Numbered from the stretch's first letter, positions 1 to 12,880 are shown. The stretch: 64,000 nucleotides of DNA from Adenanthera pavonina (GCA_026686845.1 JAIVEN010000024.1:9287501-9351500), one strand, 5' to 3'. Program-made: numbers and translations. The notes: generated by a model from the sequence alone, not told the origin.

Positions 1-1587
1 GGTATGATTGGGTAAAATATTTTGATTTATAGAAAAGATGTTTTCAAACTTTGATTTTATGTTAAAACTTGAAACATTTGAAAAATACTTACAAACAGAC
101 GAAGTTTGAAAGTTTTAACTGAACTGTCAAGTTGAAAATTCGAACTTTGCCTTTGGAAATTCGAATTTCGAGCTAAAACTGAATAAGTCTGAAGAGATGA
201 CTCTCTGTCAGACGAATTTTGGTTGATCAAAATTTGAATTTTCATCAAGTCTGAAAGAAGCCTCTTTATGACAGACGAACTTTACAATTTCAAAATTCGA
301 ATTTCAGACAAAATGCAATTTGTGAAAACCAAAGAAATTCGTCTGAAATTATGTTAAAGTTCATCTGAAATCAAGAAGAAATTAAGTTTGAAAAATGCTC
401 TCTGACAGACGAACTTTGAACTTGCAACATTCGAATTTTCATATAAGTCAAAGGAGTTTCTCTGTGACATTCGAATTTCACTCTTTCAAAATTCGAATTT
501 CAGACAAAACACAACTTGAGAAAACAAAAGAAATTCGTCTGAAACTATGTTAAAATTCATCTGAAATCAAGAAGAAATTAAGTTTCAAAATTGGTCTCTG
601 ACAGACGAATTTCACTCTGTCAAAATTCAAATTTCGAAGAAAGTGAACTACTGTGCCTCTTTGAACGTTCAATGTACAGACGAATTTTGGGCATCCAAAA
701 TTCGAATTTCGAGGGTACTGTAGCAAATTGAAAACACTGTTCACAACTTACAGAAAAACTTTCTTCTTGAAAATTCGTATGTCACAATGTGAAAATGTTT
801 TATGAATTTCAAAATTCGAATTTCACACTATGGACAGACGAACTTCGTATTTTTAACATTGGAAGCTCTAACCTTCAGTTCCTTCGAAATTCGTCTGTTG
901 ACCAACCAAAATTCGAATTTTAGTGTGTCAGAAACATTAAATACGGTTGGTAAACGGATAGTTTTTCAGAGTAACCGTTGAATAACTTCCCCAACGGATA
1001 GATTTAGTCTCTAATGGATATTTGAGAACTAAAACTATAAATATAACATCATTTGAAGTTATGGGTAACGAATCAAACTTGTATATACCGAATTTCTGCT
1101 GAATCTTTTTTCTCAAAAGCTTTTACCCTCTCAACTTCATTATCTGTACTTTAATCTTCATATCTACTCTATTCAAGAGAGTTGTATCTTTGTAAACAAT
1201 CTACTCTTCATCTGGAAGATAGGTTTACTTGTGAGGGGAATTCACAAGGGGATTGGGAAGCACATAGAGAAAGTGCTAGGAGAGTTTGAGAGAGCTCAGA
1301 AACAGAGCATACTCGTGTACTATGACATTAGCAAGAAGCCCGTTGAAATTCTTGCTGTATAGTGGATAAATCTCAAGAGGTGTCTTAGGGACTGGACGTA
1401 GGTCAAGAGAATAGACCGAACCAGGATAAATCACTGAGTGTTTCTCTCCTTATCCTCATTTATCAACTTGCTCTGTTTTACTCATTGCTTTCATTATACT
1501 GTGATATCTTCACCCATTTCACTTTGTGCAGAAAAATTTCAATCTTCCCAATTCACTCCCCCTCTTGGGAAGTCAGCCTTGCTAACA
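1..1587 (+). repeat. SIRE-family LTR, partial, cut by window start
   Basis: Sense-oriented copy of the 1703-bp LTR found at both ends of the element at 15043-26627. The last 400 bases match that LTR's 3' part nearly base for base, and it ends at 1587 in TTGCTAACA. No primer-binding site follows, so this is a solo LTR or a 3' LTR whose body lies left of the window. Bases 60-920 are packed with TTCGAA-centred palindromes and CAGACGAA / TTCGTCTG motifs. A TATA-like stretch (CTATAAATATAAC) lies near 1035. The start is outside the window, so no TSD can be tested. Confidence 0.9.
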
Positions 1588-2440
1588 CTTTTTACATTTT
1601 ATAATATCCAGACATTTAGGAATATTACACGCCTTCTGTACCAAATTTTGCATCTTTCTTTTCCTTCAGCATTTCTCACGAATATACATATTTGTGAGAA
1701 CATTTCTCATGCTTACATAAAAGCTATGAGAAATTTTCTCATGGCTTTTGCAAGCATGAGAAAATTTCTCACTGGTTTTGGTAATTGTGAGAAAATTTCT
1801 CTCAGAATTTAGCTACCTTGAGAAAGTCTATATTTAAATTTTTTACTCGACTTAGGGCAATTGTATAAATATGAAAATTTTCTATCAAAGTAAAGCTTTT
1901 GACATACCGAACCCAATGGTATAATACATGGAGGTTAATCGACTAAGAATTAGAGAAAATCAAGAGACACAGTTAAATGTGAAAAAGAACAAAAAGGTCA
2001 ATTTTCCAAGTTAGAAGAAAAATGAGAAAATTGAGTTTTGGCCTCATGAGAAAAGAATTTTATGCAAAATGGTCAAGAATTTTATTCATTTTAGTCTCTA
2101 GATAAAATTACAAGAAAGGACTCGAAAATTTCAAAAATTATAAATTTGCCCCATTAAGAGCATTTTTGTCAATATGAAAATTTACAACCAAAATGAAGCT
2201 CTTAATGAGCCAAACCCAATGGAATATTGTTTTGAAATTAATTAGGTCTATAAAATTAATATTGGGCGCTAAAGTTCTGAAGTTAAAATAATACCAAATA
2301 AAGGCAATTATAGACTGCAGAAAAATTAGAGTAGTGTCAAGGATAGTAAATAGACCCTACCTAGATATGTTTTGGGCCAAGATAATGATGCTAATCGAAA
2401 ATTAATTGTTAGATAATCCTATGCCAATTTAATGGCGAAT
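1588..2440 (+). repeat. TGTAA-family LTR 5' fragment(s)
   Basis: After the SIRE LTR the sequence resembles the first part of the TGTAAYAYC...GGTGTKACA LTR family, best seen intact at 37941-46299. Landmarks are the degenerate start near 1602 (ATAATATCCAGA) and the segment GGGCAATTGTATAAATATG near 1855, which recurs as GCATTTTTGTCAATATG near 2160. Having two copies of that landmark suggests two overlapping fragments or a local duplication. No coding sequence is seen. The right boundary with the truncated SIRE LTR is approximate. Confidence 0.6.
1671..1803. repeat. Cluster of TGAGAAA/TTTCTCA palindromes
   Basis: Within about 130 bases there are three short palindromes of the form TGAGAAA-N-TTTCTCA (1726-1742, 1757-1771 and 1788-1801), plus two looser inverted pairs of the same arms (TTTCTCAC...GTGAGAA at 1672-1700 and ATTTCTCATG...CTATGAGAAAT at 1702-1735). 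The arms match exactly while the spacers differ. Nothing comparable is visible at the equivalent place in the other TGTAA-family LTRs. Function unknown. Confidence 0.7.
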
Positions 2441-3570
2441 AGAGTGGGAAGATTAAGAGCAATATACAAAGATTTATACTGGTTCAACCCAACCACTTGT
2501 TCTACATCCATTCATCAAGCCACTACTTGAGATTTTTCACTATATCTCACAACTTTGATCCAAGCACTTGTGACGTCTCAGTACATCCCATACGTTTAAC
2601 TAGGCACTTATGAAGCCACTCTTCTCACACCCTTACAAGATGTGTAATTTCCCTTAGTGTTTTCCCATACTAAGATTCTACCCAAAAATTGTAGTAAAAA
2701 AGATTACATAATAAAACTCACCTTAAGAGTGGATAATATATTGAAACTCACTTTAATGAGGTGATTTTAGCTTTGAATGCTCACACAGAATGATTTTATC
2801 CATTGCAGCAGTATTTTGGCACATAACTCAAATTCATTTCCTATAAGTTCAAATGATGCTCTATTTGTAGATTTATGGCTTAACCAGTCGTTAGACACAA
2901 GATCTAGTCGTTATGCATATTAACTAATGGTTACTCTGCAAAAAAAGTTGTTCACTAATTGCATTAAATGCGTCTGACACACCAAAATTCGAATATTAGG
3001 GCTCAACAAATAGATTTCACAGAGACAAAAGGTTAAGTACTTTAATGTTGAACTTCAAAATTTTTTTGTTACTAAGTGACATTCAAATTTTGAGTTTGCA
3101 AAAGATATCTCATGTTAGTTTGTGTAGATTTTCATATTAGAAGTGCTTCTGAAGGGAAAGGTCAATTGCCTCAAGTGTTCACATAGCACTTCAAACTTTG
3201 AATTTCAGTTTTTAAAATTCATCTGTTAGAGGCATGCTCAAAATTACACAAAAGTTTTTCACTATAAAGTTTGAACTTTAAACTACAAAGTTTATCTGTT
3301 AGAGGCATGCTTTAACAAGATATACAAGTTCTCACTTCGAAGTTCGCACTTTGAAGCTAAAAGTTCATCTATCAAAAGCTGTGACTTTGAACTCACTATG
3401 ATTTTAACCAATAATCAAATTTCAACTAAGCTTCAAGCAAATTTTGCACACTTTCACTAACTATGCCTAGCCTGAAAATTGAATTTCAGATTCAAAATTC
3501 ATCTATAAGAAATTAAACCTTTGTAACTTCAAACTTAAACAAGTAAAGTGCGAATTTTGCACAAAATAAA
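2441..3570 (-). repeat. Truncated SIRE-family LTR (older subfamily)
   Basis: Minus-oriented LTR piece closest to the one at 33308-35644. They share the stretch reading GGTTCAACCCAACCACTTG near 2483, the 2880-2990 block (ATGGCTTAACCAGTCGTTAG, GCATTAAATGCGTCTGACA), and decayed forms of the TTCGAA / CAGACGAA array at 2980-3560. Both LTR termini are missing: the left start TGTTAG is absent, and the right end is cut at 3570 where a TGTAA-family LTR begins. No ORF of interest. Confidence 0.75.
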
Positions 3571-6500
3571 TGTAACACCTTACTTTAAGATACACTTTCC
3601 TATGTATTCTAGCATATTTCAAGTCCAATTGACTCATGTTAAAGGATTGAATCATCATAGGAATTGAATTGGATAAAATAAAAAAAAAACAAAGTTACTA
3701 TCCATTTATTCCAAAGTTTTCTAGATGAACATTGAAAAAATCATAATTAATTTCATAAAAATCGAATCAATATGGTTAAGTGGCTACATGAATATAGAAA
3801 CATGATCTATAGTGGAAATATAAAACTTGCATTTGACTACACCAATTTGCACAGTTCATAGCTCAAAATCCCATTGTTTATATAACATCTCAAAAAAATT
3901 AAAATATTTAGAAATGCATATGGAATTTGCAGAAACGGGCAGACGTCATTTTGCATGAAGTAGGGCAAAGAGGTCATTTTTCCTAATCAGACAGAAAAAT
4001 GAGAAATTATATTTTTTTCTCTAAAAAATTATGAAAATGATATTCATGTTCCTAATTTTATAAAAATCATGTGGGATGAGAAGAGAAAAAGCCCTTGGGG
4101 AAAATTACAGCTAATGACCCGAAAGTTTCAGAGATTATAATTTAACTCTAGGTTAGGGTAATTTTGTAAATATATAAAATTACCGTCAAAATAAAGCTCT
4201 CAATGAGACAAACCTAATAGTATATGGCACTCAGGGTTGATATTTAAGAATAAAAAAATAATTAGTGTCAAATATCCGAAAGTAACTAAAAACCGATAAA
4301 GTAAATTGTGGGCCCCACAAATAATTAAAAGGTAATCAGGACATAATATGGGCCTCACAGAGATATCATTCGGGACAGAATAACTAAGGAAACATAGATA
4401 TAACTTTGGAATAGTCTTCTATCCCTAAAATACTAAATTACTGTAAAAGCGATTTTATCGATATTGGTAAAAAGTATCCGACACCAAGTATATCTAGACC
4501 AAGAAAAATATGTAGTATTTTGGCCAATTTTCTCTTTCTTGGACGTGCAAGTTAGCAGCCCACATGCTGCAATTGAATATTTAATATTAATTCCAAAACT
4601 TGTTGAAGAAGGCTTGTCTTTTGGCTAAAAAAAGTGATTAATGTTAAGTGAGTGATTAGCCCATATAATCCCTCTCTTTCCCCTTTATTCTGAATGACTT
4701 TCCAACTGCAAAATAAAGACAGAAAAACACAAGAAAGAAAGAGAGAAAGAAGAGAGAAAAGAGAGGAAGAAGAAGAAGGAACTCTAAGAAATCCAAAGCT
4801 CAAGTTATTGGTAAGTTACTTTACTATCTTAGGCTTAGTGTTTGTAGTACTTTGTAGTTGTTTCATGGTGTGGTTTTTCCTCCTCTCACTCTAAGGGTTT
4901 CAGCTAAACCATTTGCCATGGGAAAAAGATGAGTTTCATGCACCAAACTTGGGGGAAATGCTAAACTAGTAACCTTAAGCATGAAGATAGTACTAGTTTG
5001 AAGTACTATGAAATATAATGATTTACTTCCATTTCCCTGAAATTTTGGTTAGCTAGGGTTTCTTCCTAGAGCTAGAATTTCAAACTTTTGACCCCAAAAA
5101 TGGGTTCCCCATGGTTTAAAACTTTAGGAACAAGTGTTGGATGCAAGAAAGACTAAATGGATAGCAAGATGACAAGTTAGGGTTTGATGAGCACTTTGTG
5201 AAGTTGAAGCTTGAACCAGTAGCTTATGACCTTGAATGATGATATGTTTGTGTTCAAGAAAGCTTGAAGATGTGTTTGGAAGAGACAAAATTCAAAGGAA
5301 AGAAAAAGGGAAGCATAAGGTAGCATATTACCAATTCTAGCTTTATATTGTCTTGTGATTTTTCATTGAAATCCATGACTTGCCACTTGTTTATTTAGAT
5401 ATTTTATGATGTTTATGAATATTGACTAAGTTAAATGAGGGGTTTTGTGACCCCCGGATGTCCAAAATACAAAGAGAAACTCTGCCAAATTTTTATAAAA
5501 TTATCATGGCATGTTATGTTTTAATGAAATTGATTGATATTTCTACGGAAGATATGATAATATGAATGCATGAATGGTTAATGTTACTAAGATTATTTGA
5601 ATCTCATTCTTCCCAATGACTAACATGTTTAAGGCCAAGCTATGCATAGGAGACATGTGAACTATGCAGGAAGGAGAAGAAAAAGATGCTTAATGTAAAA
5701 GTTCAAGCCATGAACTTATGTTTTAAGATATTATGAAAAATCATGTATATGCCATGTGGTCTGTATCTCTATGCTATTGTGATTCTTAATGTATTATGAT
5801 ATGTTATGTATGGAATCGGTGCAATGAATGATGATGTGAAAATGTTATGAAGCTTATTTTGGTAAATTAGGAATGGAAAGGCTCATCTTAAGCAGTTTGA
5901 GAGAATGTAGGTACTGTTTATGTAAGATAGGGCAATTAGCTTAAGTAATTTATATTCTCTAAAAGTAGATGGAATGAACTTTCCATAGAGCTAAATAACA
6001 CCTAAATTGGATAAGTGTACAATTTATGGTGAATTTTTAAAATTAGGGTTTAGAACAGGGCAAGATTGGGAAAACTGAAAACTGAAAGTTAGGTTCCAGA
6101 AAGATAATATATAATCATACAAATCTCTAAAAATTCATATGTTTACACTCATATAAAGGTATATGTTTTAAGTTATATATGCCACTGATTTAGAGGTAAT
6201 TGGAGTTATATAATAGAAGATATGGAGGTTTTCCCAAAATTGTTCCAACAAAAGTTGAATTTTGACCCTTTATGATTGGAGTTAATATCATACCCTGTTT
6301 CAGTGAAATAAATGTATATAAAAATATACATAGAAAATAGAGATGTATAGCTTTCAAATGACATAGGTTATACATGATTTGGTCCAGAATAGAAGGAAAT
6401 ATGATTTTTCAAATTTATTACCAAAATCAGGAGTTTTCATAAATGACCAAATCTATAGTACTTTTTGAAGGAATAAATTGTACAATGTGGTCAAGTATTT

Positions 6501-7582
6501 GATCTGTTGCCTATTTGTCCCACATATAGAATATTTTTATCTATTTTTGGAGACTTGAATCACGTCAAGATGATTTTTCTAGATTTAGTTATGAATTTTC
6601 AAAATTCATCGAGTAAAATAGAAATGACAATATGAACAGTACATGAGATTTATGAAAATTCTGTTTTTGAAATTAAATTGATTCAAGGTTCTCTTCAAGC
6701 ATATTTGAACTCTAAAATGATCTATACATGGTGAATAGGCCCTAGTATAAGGTGTTACAGTTTATATGGTCAAAAGTCATGTTCCAGGTATAATTCTAGC
6801 TTAACTTCAAGAATTCATAACAATTTGTACAAAAGTCTAATTATCATGATCTTTGACTTGTTGGAAAGCCTTGTCTCTCTAGCTTTCAAAAATATGTAAC
6901 ACTTATATGTTATTTCATATTTTAGTGAATTGTGAAATTGAAAGTGCGCAAAATGGTTAGATTCTATGCTTTGCCAAATACTTATATATATTCCATACAT
7001 TGTTCAAACTTGCTCATGCCTTGTTCCCATCATCAAAAGAGACTTAAAATAACATAATGGCAGCAAGAAATAACTTCACAAACTCACAGATAATCTTACA
7101 TATAATTACATAAAGACAAAAAGCTATGGCTAATATAACAATAGCCATCCAAAGCCTTCTCCTTGGCCATTGCATTCTTGGTGGCCTTACCTTAAAGCCT
7201 AAAATTTGGGATACTTGAGGGGATGAGATTGAGATAATTTCAGTAGCAAGTTATATTCATGTATCATGTTATTCATTTCACATAAAAATTGCATTTAATC
7301 ACATTAAATCATATAAACCAATAAATTGCCATATAATTCATAAAAAGTTCAGTAGCATAATGGCTTAGAAAATGGACATCCTAGGGAATAAAACCCCTCA
7401 TATTGCAGGCAAAACTAGTCACTACACAATATGGCAACTAATTTGTATCAAAACAAAACAATAAAATAAAATAACATAAGCAAGAATATATAGACTTAGC
7501 TACATTTTATGACTTCCCTTGATTATACCCTTTCATTTCAATAACCCCCTTGCTTTCTTGAGCTTCCTCAAGTCCTAATCTA
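3571..7582 (-). repeat. TGTAA-family LTR, minus orientation, split by a later solo LTR
   Basis: The piece 3571-3880 begins TGTAACACCTTA, the reverse complement of the family's 3' end, and continues at 6765-7582 after the insertion at 3881-6759. The second piece carries the reverse complement of the family landmark GGATGTCCATTTTCT at 7371-7390, and it ends near 7582 where the match to GGACTTG in the copy at 11101 stops. Removing the insertion and one copy of its duplication joins the two pieces cleanly. The 5' part of this LTR is missing. Confidence 0.7.
3881..6759 (+). mobile_element. TGTAA-family solo LTR with TSD GTTTA
   Basis: A complete-length LTR (2879 bp) starting with a decayed TATAACATCTC and ending AAGGTGTTACA. 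It is flanked by GTTTA at 3876-3880 and 6760-6764. It contains the family landmarks: a GA-rich leader at 4725-4785, GGTAAGTTAC just after it, the GACCCCCGGATGTCC box near 5450, and the conserved tail rich in GTATAGTACTTTT-like sequence near 6455. No protein-coding region is supported. The superfamily is inferred from the TGTAACACC...GGTGTTACA ends common in plant Ty3/gypsy LTRs. Confidence 0.75.
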
Positions 7583-9894
7583 CATTAATTGGTAAAGGTT
7601 ACTTTGGTCCAATAAAATGTGTGAAGCAATTTTTGGCCAAAAATCTTGAAAAGTTATGTGCTACATCAGACCTAGACATGGAGGCAATTTAATTGAATGA
7701 TTTTTGTAAAAACTACCTTGAGAAGGCGTGACTTTTTGGTCAATAAGTAATTGTGATTAAGGAAGTAATTTGTGAGACAATTAAGTAGCCAATAATCCCT
7801 TCCTTCCCCTCATTCTTCATGAAACTTTCTATAGATATAAGAGAGAGAAACAGCTAAGGAAAAACCATGGAAGAGAAGAGAGAAAAGAGAAGAGGAAGTG
7901 AAGTTTGAAGATCAAGGCTTAGGAAATCAAGTATCAAGGTAAGATCTATGCCACCTCAAGCTTATTGATTGAGTTTCTTGGCTTGATTTTATGAAGTATT
8001 CTCCTCTCCTTTCACCATCAAAGTTTCAACCATTGAGGATTTATAGAGAAAAAGTGGAGCTTTAACCGAATAAATATTAAAAGGTATAGAAAGGTGACTA
8101 GAAGCATGAAATCACAAGTTATTGCAACTAGTTTAGAGTAAATATTTTGCTCCAATTTTGATGCTATTTTTGGCCTAATTGGGTTTAAGGTGGAGATGGA
8201 ATTTCATAATTTTGACCCCAAGAATGGATTCCTTCAGTTCAAAATAGATAAATACAAGTGTGTTGTACAAAGAAAAACCATAGAAAAGCAAAGTGTAATT
8301 TTAAGCTCAAGTATGCATACTTTATGAAAGAGGTCATTGAAACAGTGGAAAATGACCTTAAATTATCATGTTTTAGGGTTCAAAAAGGTTGAAGAAGATC
8401 AAAGGAAAGGTTTACAAAGTTTGGAAGGCAAAGGAATTCTATAAGGTAGTTTAATTTCCCTTACTTGCAATATATTATCATACTTGTTTTCAATTTGATT
8501 GATGTTTTGTCATATGAACATAATGTTGTTTTGTAATGGTTTATTGTTATTGGCTGAGTTGATTGAGGAGTATTGAGACACCAGGATCTCCATTTTTCTA
8601 AACAAAACTCTTTCCAAAATTTTGTGGATTCATTTAATATGCTAATTTGATTGTAATATGTTTTCTTGATGTCTTCATGCTTAATGTCATAATATGATGC
8701 ATGTTTAGGTATTAGCTATTGAGATTCTTGAAATCTCATTCCTTCCAAATGCTAATTATGACTCAATCAAGCAATGTAAGGAATTCAATCAAAGCCAATA
8801 GAGAGGAGGAAGAAATTGATGAATAATATGTTATTGCAAGTATTGATGTTAATTTTTTATAATATGTACAAATTCATATGTAAAGGTTAGGTTATATGTG
8901 TTGAGGTAAGTATGTGCCATGGGTTATTTTATGATGCTATACATGAAATTGGAGCATTGAAAGATTATGTATTATGTTTATGAAGTTTGGTTGTGTAAAT
9001 TATGACATGATTTCGTCCAAATTGACCAACTGAGGCTAGAATGTAGGCACTCTATTTCAAACCTAGAAACTAGGTTATGTGTTATGCATGTTATAAAATT
9101 AGAAAGAACATAATTTCGAAAGAGCTAGAAAACACTATTTGGATAAATGTATGAATTATATTGAATTTTTGAAGTTAGGGTTCAGAATTGGATAGTATTG
9201 AAAAAAATGAAAACTTACACTATGAATACTGAATAATTCAAAAGGTAGTATAAAATTGTGTAGAGTCCCAATAATTTAGTGGTTTATATGTATGGAAAGG
9301 TTTAAGGTTGAAGATGCCACTGGTTTTGAAGCATTTGGGGCTATAGGGAGAGATATGTAAATTTTCCTAAAACTGTTCTAGTTAAAGTTAAGTTCTGACC
9401 CTTAATAGTTTAAATTAATATCATGCTCTGTTCTAGTAAAATAAATGTATGAAAAAAATATTTCTGAAAAGCAGACACAAGGGCTTTCAAATGACATAAA
9501 GTATGCATGATTTGGCTTAGGATAGTATGAGATATGATTTTTTAAATTTATGGCCAAAATTCTGGAAAGATGAAAAATGACCAAATGTATAGTACTTTTT
9601 GTAGATTAAACTGTACAAATTAGCCCAACCAATGTTCAATTTCTGTTTTTTCTTCCATGTAGACAATGACTCAAGCAATTTTTAGAGACATTAAACAGCC
9701 TCATATGATTTTTGTATATTTAGTTACGATTTTTCAAAGTTTAGTCTAGAAAAGATTTTGACCAAATGAATAGTAACTCAATTTTAAATTTTTCTGTTTT
9801 GGTCTCTCAGGAGATTCAAGCTCCTAATTATGATTAAATGCTTTTAAATTAAGTCTATTACATGGGAAATAGGGTCTAAATTCAAGGTGTTATG
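7583..9894 (+). repeat. TGTAA-family LTR, 5' truncated
   Basis: Colinear with the family from the GAAGCAATTTTTGGCCAAAAA landmark (7623) to a decayed terminus GGTGTTATG near 9894. It has the GA-rich leader (7840-7905) followed by ATCAAGGTAAGATC, and the box CACCAGGATCTCCATTTTT near 8581. The first several hundred bases of the LTR are absent. There is no TSD because the left end is truncated. Confidence 0.7.
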
Positions 9895-10082
9895 CTATCC
9901 ATGGTGCTTGTTTCTTCAACTTAATGGTGGTCAAAGTATAGCTTTTTTGGTTCTTAGTCGTGCTCGATGGTTTTGCTCTTGCTTTCTTGCAATTCCTCAA
10001 TGACTGGGATATCAATCTCATCAGTCTTGGTCTTCAGTAGTGTAGCTTCATGGTTTTCGGACATATTGGCCTGCACAATGAG
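9895..10082. other. Short non-LTR island between two LTRs
   Basis: These 188 bases match no repeat family that I can see elsewhere in the window and are visibly more GC-rich than the LTRs around them. On the minus strand they read as an acidic, open stretch beginning MSENHEATLLKTKTDEID and ending near 9954. It is too short and too isolated to name: a fragment of a host exon, of an element's internal region, or chance. I do not recognise the protein. Confidence 0.35.
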
Positions 10083-11977
10083 TGCAATATCCCAAATTAT
10101 ACGAAGAAACCCACTGCAAGTATAAAGATATGAAATGTGACATGTGTGCGAAAAAATGCACTGTTGGCCCCACAAAAGGAAGATAAAGTAAGAAAAAGAT
10201 ATGTGAGCCCACATTTGGATCAATTGAGATAGGATATTATCATAATTTTATATCACAATATAGTTAAAGTTGGTGTCCCAATAATAGTAAAATATACTAG
10301 TAAAGTAGTTTTATTTGTTCTAACCGGTCCAGGATATATCTGGATAAGTAAATATCTAAAATTTTTGGACTAAAATGCCCTCAATTTTGTGCACAACCAA
10401 TAGCATATGATAAAATTGCATTATTTAATATTTTATGTCATTTCCCACAAAAATTTCAAGAGAATTCAAGAGAAAAAGGTGTCAAATTGTGATTGGTTGG
10501 AAATTCCTATATATACTCCTTCTTGGCTCATGGCTTGAATGAAATTTAGAGCAAGAAAGAGAGAGGGAGAGGTCTGAAAAACACCAAGAAGAAAGGAGGA
10601 AGAAGTGGAAGAATGAAGGAAGAAAGAAGAGAAGAAATTCAAGGAAAAATACATAAGAATTTTCTTCTTTGATCTCTTGTAATTTCCTTCAAGTTTCAAG
10701 TAGTCTAGCATAGTTTGGGATGAGTTTCTCTTCTCCTCTTAAGCTGTAAATTTCGTCCATGACATAGGGGTGAGGGACAAAGTGTTTTTCTTGCATGAAA
10801 CTTGAGAGCAAGTGTGAGAAAATGCAAGAAATGTAGATTTAAGTATGTTTGGAATAAAGTAAATGGAAAACCGATTTCTTCCTCTTTGTGCAATGATTTC
10901 GTCCAGCTTATTAGGATAGGAAGGAGCTGTATTTTCAATGATTTGATGTTAAAAATAGATTCCTTAGGTCTAAATTAGTTAAGAACAAGGGTTCAAGAAA
11001 AATCTGAAGATAATGAATTTGGATTTTTAGAGTTTTAGTGAGACTTTGTGAATCCACCCTTATTTCTAGTTGATTTAGTGGATATTGACTGATGTTTTAG
11101 GACTTGTGGGAGTTCAAGAAAGCTTATGGAAGCTTTGGTTTCAAAGGGAAAGTTCAAAGTTACTAAAGACATAGCTTGGTTTTTTTTTATTTCATTATGT
11201 CATTCTTTGTTATTTCTATAATTGTATCTTGTTGCCATATTATTCTTGTATTGATTTGTGACTGATTTTGGTTGTAAAATAAGGGGTTTTGTTCCCTAGG
11301 ATGTCCATTTTCTAAGGAGAAACTTTACCAAAATTCTTACTTAATAATATGGTATTTTAATGATTTATGTGATTATATGTGAAATATTTGTGAAACTTGA
11401 ATAATATATTTGCATAAAATAAACTAGTTACTGCGATTCTAAAATCTCACTCCCCAAACACTAACATGATAGGTCTAAGTTATGGAAAAATCTCCAAGAA
11501 GACAAGAGGCAAGGAGAAGGGCAAATGATGATTAAAGTTTTAGTTACAATTGTATAAATTATTGTGTGAATTTATGAAGCTATGCTTCACTGCCATCATG
11601 CTCTTTTAAGTGCCTTGTAATGTTAAGAACTTAGTTTGAACAAGTTTGGGCTATGTAAGCATGTTATATATTTAGTTTTGCATGTTGGAACACAAATCTG
11701 TCCATTGTGCGCACTGAATGTTCATAGGGCTACTATTCATTCAAAATTCAATATATTTGGAAAGTAGATAAATATAGCTTTCCAAAGAGCTAATGATCAC
11801 TTGATTTGGATTTTTCAAATTTCAGCTAGGAAAATTGGGTTACCAAATAAATAGTGTTTTAAAGTTTTCAAATTTTCTCATTTAGTCTTTAAATGAATGA
11901 AGCTTCTAAATTAGCTCATTTTAGCATCGTATATGTTATTATACATGAAAAATAATGTAAGAAAGTAAGGTGTGTCA
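10083..11977 (+). repeat. TGTAA-family LTR, internally shortened
   Basis: Starts TGCAATATCCC (compare TGTAATATCC at 37941) and ends AAGGTGTGTCA at 11977, so both termini are recognisable. It is only 1895 bp, against 2.5-3.2 kb for the other copies. It keeps the GA-rich leader (10555-10640) and the box CCCTAGGATGTCCATTTTCT at 11295. The flanks ATGAG and CTCAC do not form a TSD, so one end may have been rearranged. Confidence 0.65.
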
Positions 11978-12880
11978 CTCACTCTTCTTCTTTCAATTCT
12001 TGAAGTTCATCTATAGATTAGATTTTATGGTGGCCAGTTACAAAATCAATAATAGAGTAAAGAAGACAAATATAATTGAAGAAAATATAGGAATCAAATA
12101 TATATATATATAAGGCTCAAATCCCAAAGTCATAATAAAAAAATATAGAACTAAGTTAATCACAGTCATGCTACATCCCTACTCTTGATTGGGAATTTAG
12201 CAATCCATAAAAACAATTATCTCAACACAATAATAATCCCAAATAATAAAATAATATATCAAAACTACAAAAAGAGACAGGTAGAAAAAGAAGAAACTTG
12301 AAGGTTACTTTAGAACTCCCTCAATCTCCTGCTCTCTCTGCCTTTTGATCCTTTTAGTTGCTCTAGAAGCTTTAGAACTGTGTTCACTATCCTCCGGGTG
12401 CTTGACTGAATAAATTCTAGTGTTTCTGCTGTGTCTCCTTTTATGGAGAGAGTTTAGAAGCCCATAAAAGCCCAAAATATCACAAAAACTGCATAAAAAG
12501 GATGTTATTCCCTTGAGATGAGCCAACAATGGCTCTAACTAACTTTTCTCCACACGGCAATGGTTGGAACCCATCATTTTGCAAGGAATGGTCCCTCTTA
12601 GCACTATTTGAGTGTCATCATGGTGTACCTGACGTGGTCTTCCCATTGAAAATTGTCCTCTTCACCTACTTACCAGTGGTCAGGTAAGGATGAACTCGTT
12701 TTTGTATGTTTTACTCCAACTTTTTGATGTTATGTAGCTCAAAATCGTCATAAAAATTCATATGATGCAAATATACTTCAAGTTATGAAGAATCACATCA
12801 AAAAGGATCAAATCATAATATTTTGAGATGAAAATAACTACTAAATATGGGTATTTTATAGGCATAAAATGGACATATCA
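11978..12880 (-). repeat. Athila-type 3' LTR
   Basis: On the minus strand the LTR begins TGATATGTCCATTTTATGCC right after a polypurine tract. This is the usual start and setting for Athila/Tat LTRs in dicots. The far end is expected to read CCTATCA, as at the 5' LTR edge (48534), but I cannot see it. The left limit is therefore set where the neighbouring TGTAA-family LTR ends, and truncation there is likely. A run of AT dinucleotides lies near 12098-12112. Confidence 0.6.

Noticed and set aside
1438..1812. Open frame of 124 codons on the plus strand
   Set aside because: Its first half is R-U5 LTR sequence repeated elsewhere, and its second half is the palindrome cluster; no protein similarity.
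4694..4894. Small basic protein with a C-terminal hydrophobic segment
   Set aside because: It lies in the GA-rich leader of a repeat-family LTR, and the equivalent position in other copies has no conserved frame.
9954..10223. 89-codon minus-strand gene
   Set aside because: Its N-terminal half is TGTAA-family LTR sequence; only the last 35-40 codons lie in the unassigned island, so it is not a gene as drawn.
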